Shown: positions 1 to 5,865 of the stretch, in pieces
Position numbering within the stretch: position 1 is the first letter of the stretch
Layout: every line of letters starts with the position of its first letter
From: XYA12-FULL-58-9 sp001798605
Lineage (GTDB): Bacteria > Myxococcota > XYA12-FULL-58-9
Length of the DNA stretch: 6,084 bases
Direction: 5' to 3'
NCBI GenBank assembly: GCA_036736205.1
Contig: DAINMX010000321.1
Coordinates: forward strand, 1-6,084
Made by a program: the position numbers and the translations under genes
The notes under the pieces: model-generated
Seen by the model: only the letters and a program-made list of their open reading frames with translations
Database searches by the model: none
Told to the model about the DNA's origin: nothing

Positions 1-101
1 CTAGGCACGATCTACTTTGGGGTGGGGTTGGTCACGCGTCATTCGGTGCCTTGTGTCGGGTGTTTTCCAGGCACGTGGGGTTGGCCGGTTGGTTTGATCG
101 T
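1..101. other. Left flank, no gene, short G-rich repeats
   Basis: No open frame of note is seen here. The stretch holds a 10-base direct repeat GTGGGGTTGG at 22-31 and 75-84. AGGCAC occurs at 3-8 and 69-74, with its inverted partner GTGCCT at 46-51. The 46-51/69-74 pair could form a 6-bp hairpin just beyond the stop of the leftward gene at 102, but no T-run follows on that strand, so it is not called a terminator. CACGATCTAC at 7-16 is complementary, with one mismatch, to GTGGATCGTG near the right end of the window. Confidence 0.5.
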
Positions 102-1010
102 TCAATGAGTGGCTGCTGTGGCAATTATCCGGACGAGTGGCACACCGAGTTTTTGAGCGATCTGCGTAGGTAATTCCGGATCGAGACCGGCGCTTGGATT
201 TCCATTGCGGTCGAATACGGCGAAGACGCCTGCGACACGGAGTTTTGCGCCATTGTCGCTCATTCCGACAACGATCACCTCGTTGTTTTGAGTTGGGTCG
301 CTATGTTCTATGAGATGGCGGGGCGAGCGAAGGGGAAAGATCCTCGCGTATAATTCCAAGAGCTCTCGTTGTTCCTCTTTGGTTCTGCGTCGAAAACGCT
401 TGCTGCCGAAATCGTTGTGATGACACGCAACAAGGTTGTCCGTAGGTACATCGAGGATGAGTCCAAAAGCCCCAAACGTGTCCGCTTTGTCTTGGGTGAT
501 CACTGATGCCGACAGTTTGGGCAATTCGTGCAGCGCCTCGGGCGCTTTTACGCTCACCTGATTTGGGTCCGGAAACATGATTCCATGAACCAAATAGCAA
601 TAGTTGTTTGGGTCATGTCGCTTGGGATCGGTCAGCTCATTGACCCAAGCGCGGCGAATCTCTTCGACGGACTTCTTTTCGGGAAGCACTTCTCGCACCA
701 AGCGTTGTTGACATGGGCCAAGTCGTGCAAATTCGCCAGGTTCGACGTTAAGGGGGGCGACGAGGCCATGATTCTTCGCTTTTGCGGAGAATTCTAAGGA
801 ATCGAGTTGAACGGCAAACGCATCGCGTCTTCCGGGGCCTTTCCGTTTGGTGCCAGTGGTAGCGTACGTGTGTATCGGAATACCACCAGCACGCAAAGAC
901 GGAATCTTGTGGAAGGTTCTTCTGCCCCTGTGTGTCATACCTGCTACGGGCAAGCGAACCGTATTGACATAGCTCTTCCTGAGAGGCAGTTTTCCGCTCG
1001 GCTGTATCAC
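102..1010 (-). CDS. Hypothetical protein, 302 aa, family not recognised
   Basis: I do not recognise this protein. It has no signal peptide or membrane segment. Residues 1-65 are basic and Gly/Arg/Lys-rich. A charged helical stretch follows at 105-130 (VREVLPEKKSVEEIRRAWVN), then a more globular part at 135-302 with YLVHG (139-143), SAS (167-169), ILDVP (185-189) and NNEVIVVG (242-249). The order His-Gly, Ser, then Asn-Glu-Val near the C-terminus is loosely like ADP-ribosyltransferase-fold proteins, but this is only a resemblance. The start is weak: the longest frame begins with GTG at 1010, an in-frame TGA lies at 1029-1031, and no Shine-Dalgarno sequence precedes GTG. ATG at residue 25 also lacks a properly spaced one. 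The gene lies 240 bases downstream of the OmpA gene on the same strand, with no convincing terminator between, so read-through is possible. The gap 1011-1250 contains no supportable gene. Confidence 0.6.
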   Translation of the reverse strand: MIQPSGKLPLRKSYVNTVRLPVAGMTHRGRRTFHKIPSLRAGGIPIHTYATTGTKRKGPGRRDAFAVQLDSLEFSAKAKNHGLVAPLNVEPGEFARLGPCQQRLVREVLPEKKSVEEIRRAWVNELTDPKRHDPNNYCYLVHGIMFPDPNQVSVKAPEALHELPKLSASVITQDKADTFGAFGLILDVPTDNLVACHHNDFGSKRFRRRTKEEQRELLELYARIFPLRSPRHLIEHSDPTQNNEVIVVGMSDNGAKLRVAGVFAVFDRNGNPSAGLDPELPTQIAQKLGVPLVRIIATAATH

Positions 1011-1250
1011 ATTGTCATTGTCGGCTATTCAATGAGTTTGTTGCCGTAACCCGCCAACCACCCCCAAAATATCATCGGTGGCGATCGCCTCTCTTCTATT
1101 TGACGACTCCCTTGTCCAAGACAACCAGATCAGCATTCTCCGACACTTTCAATACCAAGTCGTCCAGCGGAAGGGCGAAGCGACTGAAAGGGGAAAATGC
1201 CGCTATCGTGGAAATAGACGAATGATGGAAACACAAATCTTCTAATGAGC

Positions 1251-2855
1251 CTAGTTCGCGATCCACACGTCAATTCGGCGATTCGTGGCGCGGCCCTCGG
1301 ACGTCTCGTTCGTCGCAATAGGCTCTTGCTCGCCGCGGCCTTCAGATGTCAGCTGGGCCGCCGAGTAGCCACCCACGGTTGTGAGAAAATCAACAACACT
1401 GATCGCTCGTTTGCTCGACAGCGCCAGGTTGTCCTGTGGACTTCCGCTGGAGTCTGTATGGCCGGACACGGTCACTTTGCCTTGCGGAAAGATATTCAGG
1501 GCCCAAAGGACCTTGTTGAGGAGAGAGAAGTTCTCCGACTCAATTCTCGACTCGCCTGAGGAAAATTGGAAACCCTTCAAGCGAATCATCACGTTGGCAC
1601 CCTGGCGAAGAACATCTGCCTCCTCGGGTCCGAACATTTTGCGAATCTCCTCATACCGCGCCTCTGCTTGCCTTTCACGCTGGACAGATGCTTCGAGTTC
1701 CGCTGTCTCACTGGATAGTTTCTTCTGTAACTCGGCAACCTGTTGGGCAGCGGCAGTGTTCGCCTGCTGAATTTGTGACTGACTCCCGCTGCGGATGGCC
1801 GTGAGCTGCGTTTCGTGGTCGCGCAGGATGGTAGCAAGTTCTTGGCGACGCGAAAAAGCTTGGGCTGTCATCTGCTTCTCCAAGTCTTGAATGTGCGCTT
1901 GGCTGAGTTTGGTGGCCTTGTGCAAATCCTGAGTTGACTTTACGAGCGAAGCCACGTCGTCGCGCAGTGTCGCTACCACCTCGGCGTTGGAACGATCAAA
2001 AGGTAGGATTTTTGACGTCGCCGGTTGGCGAATTTGCTGTAGCTGTCGCTGGTGCCAAAGGACAAGGTCCTCATCGGTGAACTCTTGGTCGTCAAACCAT
2101 TTTGCCGTGGCCGCAATCTCCTGCGCCCGTCGTGCAAGCCACATAGCTTTGCTGGCATGCGCATTGCTTTTGTCCACACGCGTCCGATCGGCATCCAGCA
2201 CTGAGGTGGCCAATTTGAGCTCCTGGACCGCCATCTCGAGAGTTTTCGGGGCATAGTCATCAGCGCCAGCGAGTCTCGCAAGGGATACGGACTCAACCGC
2301 AGCGGCCGCCAGTCCCTCCTTGAGGGCTCGGAGCTCCAAATCAGCATAGACACGGATCAGTTCAGGACGCAGATCCTCCGCCTCTCGGAGCCGATTCTGC
2401 TCGAGGAATCGCGTGGCCTTTCGAAAGGCCATGTCGGCCTTCCCGAAGTCTGTCGCAAATAGGTTTGACGCCCCTTGCTCTTGTGCACGGGAGCGGGTTG
2501 TCATGACTTCCTCCATCACGCGGCGATTCGCTGTGACCATCTGGTTGAGCGCGTTCAGCTCCTCGAGCCCACGTGCGGCAGTTTTGTTGGCCTTGTCCTT
2601 TTCCGCATTTCGAGCGTACTTGACGGCGGTTTCCAATGAATCTTTGGTCTTCTGAAACTGCTCGGATGCCAATAGGTCCGATTGTCGAAAACGCGCCTCA
2701 TCGACGCCGGAATTGAGCTCGGCCACTGCATCGTACTGACGCAACACATCGCCCCGCGTCAGCGAGCCTGTTGCAGCACAGCCCATAGCAAGGCTCATGA
2801 CGACGGCAGGTCCGACAACCAAAACATTTGTCCAACTGTGGATTCTTCTTCTCAT
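1251..2855 (-). CDS. OmpA-family lipoprotein with DUF4398-like repeats and C-terminal peptidoglycan-binding domain
   Basis: This 534-residue envelope protein probably links the outer membrane to peptidoglycan. Residues 1-25 are a basic then hydrophobic signal ending LAMG-C26, a relaxed lipobox; Ala at +2 fits outer-membrane sorting. Three similar helical segments follow, at about 61-108, 131-180 and 199-252. Each starts with an aromatic/acidic turn before an Ala-rich helical pair (for example DDYAPKTLEMAVQELKLA), as in DUF4398 proteins. A coiled coil covers about 290-405. The OmpA-like domain spans about 417-534, with VTVSGHTDSSG and ATNRRIDVWI. Asp468 and Arg483 align, 15 residues apart, with the diaminopimelate-binding Asp271/Arg286 of E. 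coli OmpA. The start at 2855 was chosen because GGAGAG lies 4 bases before that ATG. An in-frame ATG at 2867 would add only MERT and overlaps the Shine-Dalgarno sequence. It is transcribed divergently from the Pal-like operon. The family call is firm; exact binding partners are inferred. Confidence 0.93.
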   Translation of the reverse strand: MRRRIHSWTNVLVVGPAVVMSLAMGCAATGSLTRGDVLRQYDAVAELNSGVDEARFRQSDLLASEQFQKTKDSLETAVKYARNAEKDKANKTAARGLEELNALNQMVTANRRVMEEVMTTRSRAQEQGASNLFATDFGKADMAFRKATRFLEQNRLREAEDLRPELIRVYADLELRALKEGLAAAAVESVSLARLAGADDYAPKTLEMAVQELKLATSVLDADRTRVDKSNAHASKAMWLARRAQEIAATAKWFDDQEFTDEDLVLWHQRQLQQIRQPATSKILPFDRSNAEVVATLRDDVASLVKSTQDLHKATKLSQAHIQDLEKQMTAQAFSRRQELATILRDHETQLTAIRSGSQSQIQQANTAAAQQVAELQKKLSSETAELEASVQRERQAEARYEEIRKMFGPEEADVLRQGANVMIRLKGFQFSSGESRIESENFSLLNKVLWALNIFPQGKVTVSGHTDSSGSPQDNLALSSKRAISVVDFLTTVGGYSAAQLTSEGRGEQEPIATNETSEGRATNRRIDVWIAN

Positions 2856-2867
2856 CGTTCTCTCCAT
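2856..2867 (-). promoter_or_regulatory. Ribosome binding site that fixes the OmpA-family start
   Basis: Read on the minus strand this is ATGGAGAGAACG followed by ATG at 2855. GGAGAG is a good Shine-Dalgarno core, 4 bases from the ATG at 2855. The upstream in-frame ATG at 2867 overlaps the core and has no site of its own. A nearly identical sequence precedes the sigma factor start at 5642. Confidence 0.7.
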
Positions 2868-2881
2868 TTTGAATGTAGTGC

Positions 2882-2916
2882 TTTCGCGAAACGAGCTTTT
2901 CGAGAGTCACGTTTCG
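2882..2916. repeat. Inverted repeats in the OmpA leader
   Basis: TTTCGCGAAA (2882-2891) is a perfect 10-base palindrome. Overlapping it, CGAAACG (2887-2893) pairs with CGTTTCG (2910-2916) across a 16-base loop. If the promoter at 2981-3013 is right, both lie in the untranslated leader of the OmpA-family mRNA, about 30-60 bases before its start codon. They could form alternative hairpins or an operator. No function is shown. Confidence 0.4.
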
Positions 2917-2973
2917 TTGTGATGAGCCGAGCTTCGATTCAACACATACGTTCGTGTACTGCTCGGCCGTTCA

Positions 2974-3013
2974 TTCAACTATTAGAAAATGGCAGCTTCC
3001 GTTGTCGCAAAAA
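2974..3013 (-). promoter_or_regulatory. Predicted promoter of the OmpA-family gene, shared bipartite motif
   Basis: On the minus strand TTTTTGCGAC (3013-3004) is followed by exactly 18 bases and then CTAATAGTTGAA (2985-2974). The two blocks and their spacing match the elements before the Pal-like operon and the sigma factor gene. Read as -35 and -10 boxes, transcription would start near 2974, giving a leader of roughly 120 bases. This copy is the most diverged of the three. The promoter reading is inferred from position, orientation and repetition. Confidence 0.6.
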
Positions 3014-3064
3014 CCGGCAGGTGGGAGGTTACCCATGAAAGTGTGGATTCGAGTCAACATCGCC

Positions 3065-3103
3065 TTTTTCGACGGATCACGACGAAACTTCCTAATGGTC
3101 GCA
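3065..3103 (+). promoter_or_regulatory. Predicted promoter of the Pal-like/coiled-coil operon, shared bipartite motif
   Basis: TTTTTCGACG (3065-3074) is followed by 11 variable bases and AACTTCCTAATGGTCGCA (3086-3103). CGAC and CTAAT are 18 bases apart. The copy upstream of the sigma factor gene has both blocks in the same register with one mismatch. If CCTAAT (3091-3096) is the -10 box, transcription starts near 3103 and leaves a leader of about 105 bases. The element stands back to back with the OmpA-gene promoter, their -35 blocks about 50 bases apart. Confidence 0.65.
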
Positions 3104-3140
3104 CGCTGCGAAAAGGCACAGTCTTCCGCGCGTCGGTCAG

Positions 3141-3162
3141 CGGCACCGGCGGCACCGGCGGC
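3141..3162 (+). repeat. Short GC-rich tandem repeat in the Pal-like leader
   Basis: CGGCACCGG occurs twice in direct succession (3141-3149, 3150-3158) followed by CGGC. It lies in the predicted untranslated leader about 45 bases before the ATG at 3208, and its CCGG blocks could pair with each other. A role in mRNA structure is possible but unproven. Confidence 0.5.
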
Positions 3163-3195
3163 TCGATGCGCCGACATTCATTGACGCATTGGAAA

Positions 3196-3201
3196 GGGAG
3201 G
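3196..3201 (+). promoter_or_regulatory. Ribosome binding site that fixes the Pal-like start
   Basis: GGGAGG (3196-3201) sits 6 bases before ATG at 3208. The in-frame ATG at 3202 directly abuts it and so cannot use it. The longer in-frame extension back to 2989 runs through the predicted promoter and is rejected. Confidence 0.75.
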
Positions 3202-3207
3202 ATGGAA

Positions 3208-4008
3208 ATGACAAAGTTATGGGTAGCGCTCATGAGCGTTCTGGGGTCAACCGCTTGCGGGGTCGCCGCAAGCCAGTACCGCGCGCAGGAGCTCGCAACC
3301 ACGAAGTGTTACGAGGCGCTCGAAAAGGAGAATGCGATCAAGAAAGACCTGGAGGTGGCGGTGCAAGATCTGCAGACCTCCATGGACGAGCTCACCGCGG
3401 AACGGGCCAAGCTCAGCAGTGAAAAGGGAGAACTCAAAGACAGTGTGTCTGCTCTTGAGAGCGCGGTGAATGACAAATTGAAAGAGGTACGACAGCTATC
3501 GCGTCGGAACCTTCAATTGGAGAGCCAGCAAGTGACTCTCGCCGCGAAAAACCAAACCTTCGAGGATCTCGTCTCTGGTTTGGAGAAGGAGATGAAAGAG
3601 AAGCTTATCGATGTGCGGCGCCAAGGCCAGCGCATTACGGTGAACATGAGCGATCGTATCCTGTTTGATTCAGGCAAGAGCGACATCAAGGAATCTGGTA
3701 CGGAAACACTCAAGAAGATTTCTGTCGTTTTGGCCAAGATCAAGGACCGTCGCGTCGATGTCGAAGGCCACACCGATGATGTGCCCATCGCGAAAGAGCA
3801 CGAAAGTGTGTTCGCCACCAACTGGGAGCTCTCGGCTTCACGGGCGACGAACGTCGTCCGCTTCTTGGCGTCCAATGGCGTCGACTCGGGTCACTTGGCG
3901 GCTGTGGGCAAGTCGCAATATTGGCCGGCGGCCAGAAACACCAGCAAGAACGGCCGACAGCTCAACCGTCGTATTGAAATCGTTCTGTCCCCTTGGGACG
4001 GCAAGTAG
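3208..4008 (+). CDS. OmpA/Pal/MotB-like envelope protein with coiled coil
   Basis: This 266-residue protein likely binds peptidoglycan from the periplasm. Residues 1-16 (MTKLWVALMSVLGSTA) form a signal-like hydrophobic stretch before Cys17. STA-C is an atypical lipobox with Ser at -3, so lipoprotein status is likely but not certain. A Lys/Glu-rich coiled coil covers about 25-135. The OmpA-like domain spans about 141-262: ILFDSGKSDI (151-160), VEGHTDDVPI (184-193), NWELSASRATNVVRFL (205-220) and NGRQLNRRIEIVL (248-260). Asp190 and Arg212 are the expected diaminopimelate-contacting residues. The insertion between them (EHESVFATNW) is typical of MotB/YiaD-type domains rather than classical Pal. 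No MotB membrane helix or plug is visible and no motA or tol genes adjoin, so it is not called motB or pal. The stop is 9 bases before the next gene, indicating co-transcription. It is divergent from a second OmpA-family gene sharing the same promoter motif. Confidence 0.92.
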   Translation: MTKLWVALMSVLGSTACGVAASQYRAQELATTKCYEALEKENAIKKDLEVAVQDLQTSMDELTAERAKLSSEKGELKDSVSALESAVNDKLKEVRQLSRRNLQLESQQVTLAAKNQTFEDLVSGLEKEMKEKLIDVRRQGQRITVNMSDRILFDSGKSDIKESGTETLKKISVVLAKIKDRRVDVEGHTDDVPIAKEHESVFATNWELSASRATNVVRFLASNGVDSGHLAAVGKSQYWPAARNTSKNGRQLNRRIEIVLSPWDGK

Positions 4009-4017
4009 GAGCAAACC

Positions 4018-4695
4018 ATGAAACCGTCTATTCTCGCCATTGCGCTTGGAATTGCCTGTTCTGCGGCCATCTGCTCGCCACACCGGGGTGCTCTCGTGGT
4101 CTCCGATGCAGAGCTCGCGGGCATCAGCGACGATGACCGCGCCACAGTGGAGGCCAAGATTAAATTGCTCAGGACTGCAGAGAGCGCGCGCACGACCAAG
4201 AAGGCTGCTCTGATTGTGGGGGAAAGGGAGCTTCAGATCGCGGAGCTGGTCGTCAACCGGGACAAGACGGCCTTGGACATTGCCGAGTTGGCGCTCCAGG
4301 CCGCACAGGAGACCGAGAACGCCGATACGATGCTGCCCGCGAAGAAAGCCCGAGAGGATGCCGGCGCTCAACTTGACCGGACGGTGGCGAATTTGGAATA
4401 CGCCAAAGCCAGTCGTGACTCCTTGGAGCAGGGGGTGGCGGTCGCCGAGGCGGAGATCCTGGTAGCCAACGCCCAACTTGAGCTTGCCAAATTCGAGGCC
4501 GCGACGAGTTCAAAAGAGGGCGCGAATGCGACGAGACTCGCCGAGTTCAAATCGCAAGTCGCCGCGGCAGAGGCAGATCTGGCCGAGGTGCGGGTGTCGG
4601 CCGCCAAAGCCGACGCCGCTATGGATGCCGTGCGTCCTGAGGAGCTTGCCACGCAACAGTCCGAGACCGTTTCGCCAGCGACTTCGCCCCGATAG
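4018..4695 (+). CDS. Exported Ala/Glu-rich coiled-coil protein, unknown function
   Basis: The function is not recognised. The 225-residue protein begins with a short signal (MKPSILAIALGIACSAA). Cys14 and Cys19 are present, but neither has a proper lipobox (GIA-C, AAI-C), so it may be a cleaved periplasmic protein or a poorly predicted lipoprotein. From about 38 to 210 it is almost entirely helical, rich in Ala, Glu, Lys and Leu with heptad-like spacing and a break near DTMLPAKKA. The tail is polar (ATQQSETVSPATSPR). AGGAG (4007-4011), overlapping the stop codon of the preceding gene, is 6 bases from ATG and fixes the start. The 9-base gap implies translation from the Pal-like mRNA, so it may act with that protein in the periplasm. 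It converges on the sigma factor gene with only 44 bases between stops and no clear terminator hairpin there. Similarity to coiled-coil parts of adaptor proteins is compositional only. Confidence 0.85.
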   Translation: MKPSILAIALGIACSAAICSPHRGALVVSDAELAGISDDDRATVEAKIKLLRTAESARTTKKAALIVGERELQIAELVVNRDKTALDIAELALQAAQETENADTMLPAKKAREDAGAQLDRTVANLEYAKASRDSLEQGVAVAEAEILVANAQLELAKFEAATSSKEGANATRLAEFKSQVAAAEADLAEVRVSAAKADAAMDAVRPEELATQQSETVSPATSPR

Positions 4696-4739
4696 GCAAC
4701 TGCTGCCATGAGCGGTGCAAAGCGCAGCTGGGGGCGTCG

Positions 4740-5642
4740 TTACGTACACGCTCGGCGGTCCTGACCCGTCGTCGGGGAGCGGTGCGCAGGGAGTGCCTCC
4801 CCTAGCGGAGCGACCTCGCTGCCGCTCAGGTTCGAGCGGATCTTCCGGATCACGCTGCTCTCGATCTGGCGAGCACGCTCCCGTGAGAAGTGAAAATGCT
4901 CGCCGATCTCCCGAAGTGTCCTCGGCTCGTCGGTCATCAGGCGGTTCTCGACAACGTAGCGCTCCTTAGGGTTGAGACCCTCCATGGCCTCCACGACCCG
5001 CCGGCGGACGACACGACGCTCATCCAGGGACGCGAGCTGTTCTTCGTGGCTCGCGGTCCGATCGGGAAGGAGATCGAGGTGCGATTGACCAGCGTCAGAG
5101 GAGAACTGCATATCGAGGGAGAGATCCCTGCCCGCCAGACGCACCTCCATGCTGGAGACCTCACCCTCGGCCACCTCGAGCCGCTCGGCGACCTCTGCGG
5201 CGGTTGCAGTCTGGCCTGGACCTGCGGCACGGTCGGCATCATTCCGTGCGGAGCGTAGTTTGAAGAACAACCTTCGTTGCGCCTGGGTGGTCCCGGTCTT
5301 TACCAGAGACCAGGTTCGAACGATGAAGCTCTGCATGAATGCTCTGATCCACCAGATAGCATAGCTGATCAAACGAACTCCCCTGCTGGGATCGAACTTC
5401 TTGACCGCCACCATCAGGCCGAGGTTTCCCTCCTGCACCAGGTCGCTGAGCTCCATGCCGTATCCGGCGTACTGGTGGGCAACCTTCAGGACGAACCGCA
5501 GGTTCGAGACGACGAGGGTGTGAGCCGCCCGCAAGTCGCCGCGTTCACGGTAGGCCTCTGCGAGGGCGGTCTCCTCAGCCCGCGTCAGTAATGGGTGTTT
5601 GTTGATTCCTCCCACGTAGGTGCTGTCACAATGGCTCCTCAT
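4740..5642 (-). CDS. rpoH: RNA polymerase sigma factor, sigma-32 (RpoH) family
   Basis: This 300-residue alternative sigma factor directs RNA polymerase to a promoter class. Region 1.2 (about 6-35) ends in AYRERGDLRAA. Region 2 (37-115) contains SNLRFVLKVAHQYAGYG, DLVQEGNLGLMVAVKKFDP and ISYAIWWIRAFMQSFIVR. AQRRLFFKLR (121-130) matches the RpoH box (QRKLFFNLR in E. coli), which separates sigma-32 from sigma-70. Region 3 follows (about 145-178). Region 4 (203-272) has the helix-turn-helix TLREIGEHFHFSRERARQIE. E. coli RpoH is 284 residues; this one carries a tail of about 28 residues after region 4 (from about 273). The start at 5642 is chosen from GGGAGAGAAC just upstream and alignment of the N-terminus with RpoH. 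An ATG at 5654 would add MGEN, and a frame reaching 5879 crosses the promoter. Family assignment is firm. Whether it governs heat shock or, as in myxobacteria with several such paralogues, another stress or developmental programme is unknown. Confidence 0.94.
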   Translation of the reverse strand: MRSHCDSTYVGGINKHPLLTRAEETALAEAYRERGDLRAAHTLVVSNLRFVLKVAHQYAGYGMELSDLVQEGNLGLMVAVKKFDPSRGVRLISYAIWWIRAFMQSFIVRTWSLVKTGTTQAQRRLFFKLRSARNDADRAAGPGQTATAAEVAERLEVAEGEVSSMEVRLAGRDLSLDMQFSSDAGQSHLDLLPDRTASHEEQLASLDERRVVRRRVVEAMEGLNPKERYVVENRLMTDEPRTLREIGEHFHFSRERARQIESSVIRKIRSNLSGSEVAPLGEALPAHRSPTTGQDRRACT

Positions 5643-5654
5643 GTTCTCTCCCAT
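5643..5654 (-). promoter_or_regulatory. Ribosome binding site that fixes the sigma factor start
   Basis: On the minus strand ATGGGAGAGAAC runs directly into ATG at 5642. GGAGAG is 3 bases from that ATG (GGGAG is 5). The sequence nearly duplicates ATGGAGAGAACGATG at the OmpA-family start, including the in-frame upstream ATG overlapping the Shine-Dalgarno core. Confidence 0.65.
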
Positions 5655-5737
5655 CAGCGCGAAGCGCGGTGCCCTCGATGAACCAACAAACATTTCGGTG
5701 GCAAGGCACAAATACTCCTCTACGCGCGGTCGTGGGT

Positions 5738-5776
5738 TGCGACTATTAGGAAGTTCAATTGAGTCTCGTCGAAATA
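5738..5776 (-). promoter_or_regulatory. Predicted promoter of the sigma factor gene, shared bipartite motif
   Basis: On the minus strand TATTTCGACG (5776-5767) is followed by 11 bases and AACTTCCTAATAGTCGCA (5755-5738). CGAC and CTAAT are 18 bases apart, as in the other two copies. With CCTAAT as the -10 box, transcription would begin near 5738 and the leader would be about 96 bases. Because the gene encodes a sigma factor, the motif could be its own target, but a housekeeping sigma is equally possible: spacing between TTCGAC and CCTAAT is 17, which fits sigma-70-type geometry. Confidence 0.65.
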
Positions 5777-5782
5777 TTCGAC
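5768..5782. promoter_or_regulatory. Palindrome over the -35 block of the sigma factor promoter
   Basis: GTCGAA (5768-5773), ATA, TTCGAC (5777-5782) form a perfect 6-bp inverted repeat around a 3-base centre. It overlaps the upstream block of the predicted sigma factor promoter, where a repressor or activator could bind. Another perfect palindrome, TCAATTGA, lies inside the spacer at 5755-5762. Neither has a matching copy at the other two promoters. Confidence 0.4.
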
Positions 5783-5865
5783 ACATCAAATTGATGGCAA
5801 GGTTCTGCGCAAGACCCGAGTTGCACTTGTCAACGGTGGCGACTTTGATTAGGTCGTTGCCTGAC

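Noticed and set aside
46..74. Hairpin GTGCCT/AGGCAC as terminator of the leftward gene
   Set aside because: The stem is only 6 bp with a 17-base loop and no T-run follows on the minus strand.
1080..1089. GGCGATCGCC, containing the cyanobacterial HIP1 octamer GCGATCGC
   Set aside because: There is one copy only, in an otherwise non-cyanobacterial context; consistent with chance.
1242..1246. CTAAT at 1242-1246 (+) and its complement at 5848-5852 as further copies of the promoter element
   Set aside because: Neither has CGAC 18 bases upstream. The 5848 site has CGAC at 15 bases, which breaks the register, and no suitably placed gene follows.
3035..3184. Small 49-codon frame with a good GGGAGG site 6 bases before its ATG
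   Set aside because: The predicted promoter and transcription start (about 3103) lie inside it, so it would not be on the mRNA; its Ala/Arg-rich second half looks like translated GC-rich leader. A transcript starting before 3023 would reopen the case.
2989..3207. In-frame extension of the Pal-like gene back to 2989
   Set aside because: It would place the promoter element inside the gene and bury the signal sequence; GGGAGG at 3196-3201 supports 3208.
3838..4476. 212-codon minus-strand open frame
   Set aside because: It is antisense to two well-supported genes and crosses their junction; its sequence is low-complexity and has no family features.
4696..4739. Bidirectional terminator between the convergent genes
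   Set aside because: No stable stem with flanking T-runs can be seen in these 44 bases.
5738..5757. GAACTT in the sigma factor promoter as an extracytoplasmic-sigma -35 box
   Set aside because: No matching -10 (TCTGA-like) lies at the required distance, and the first base is not kept in the 3086 copy (AAACTT) or the OmpA-gene copy.
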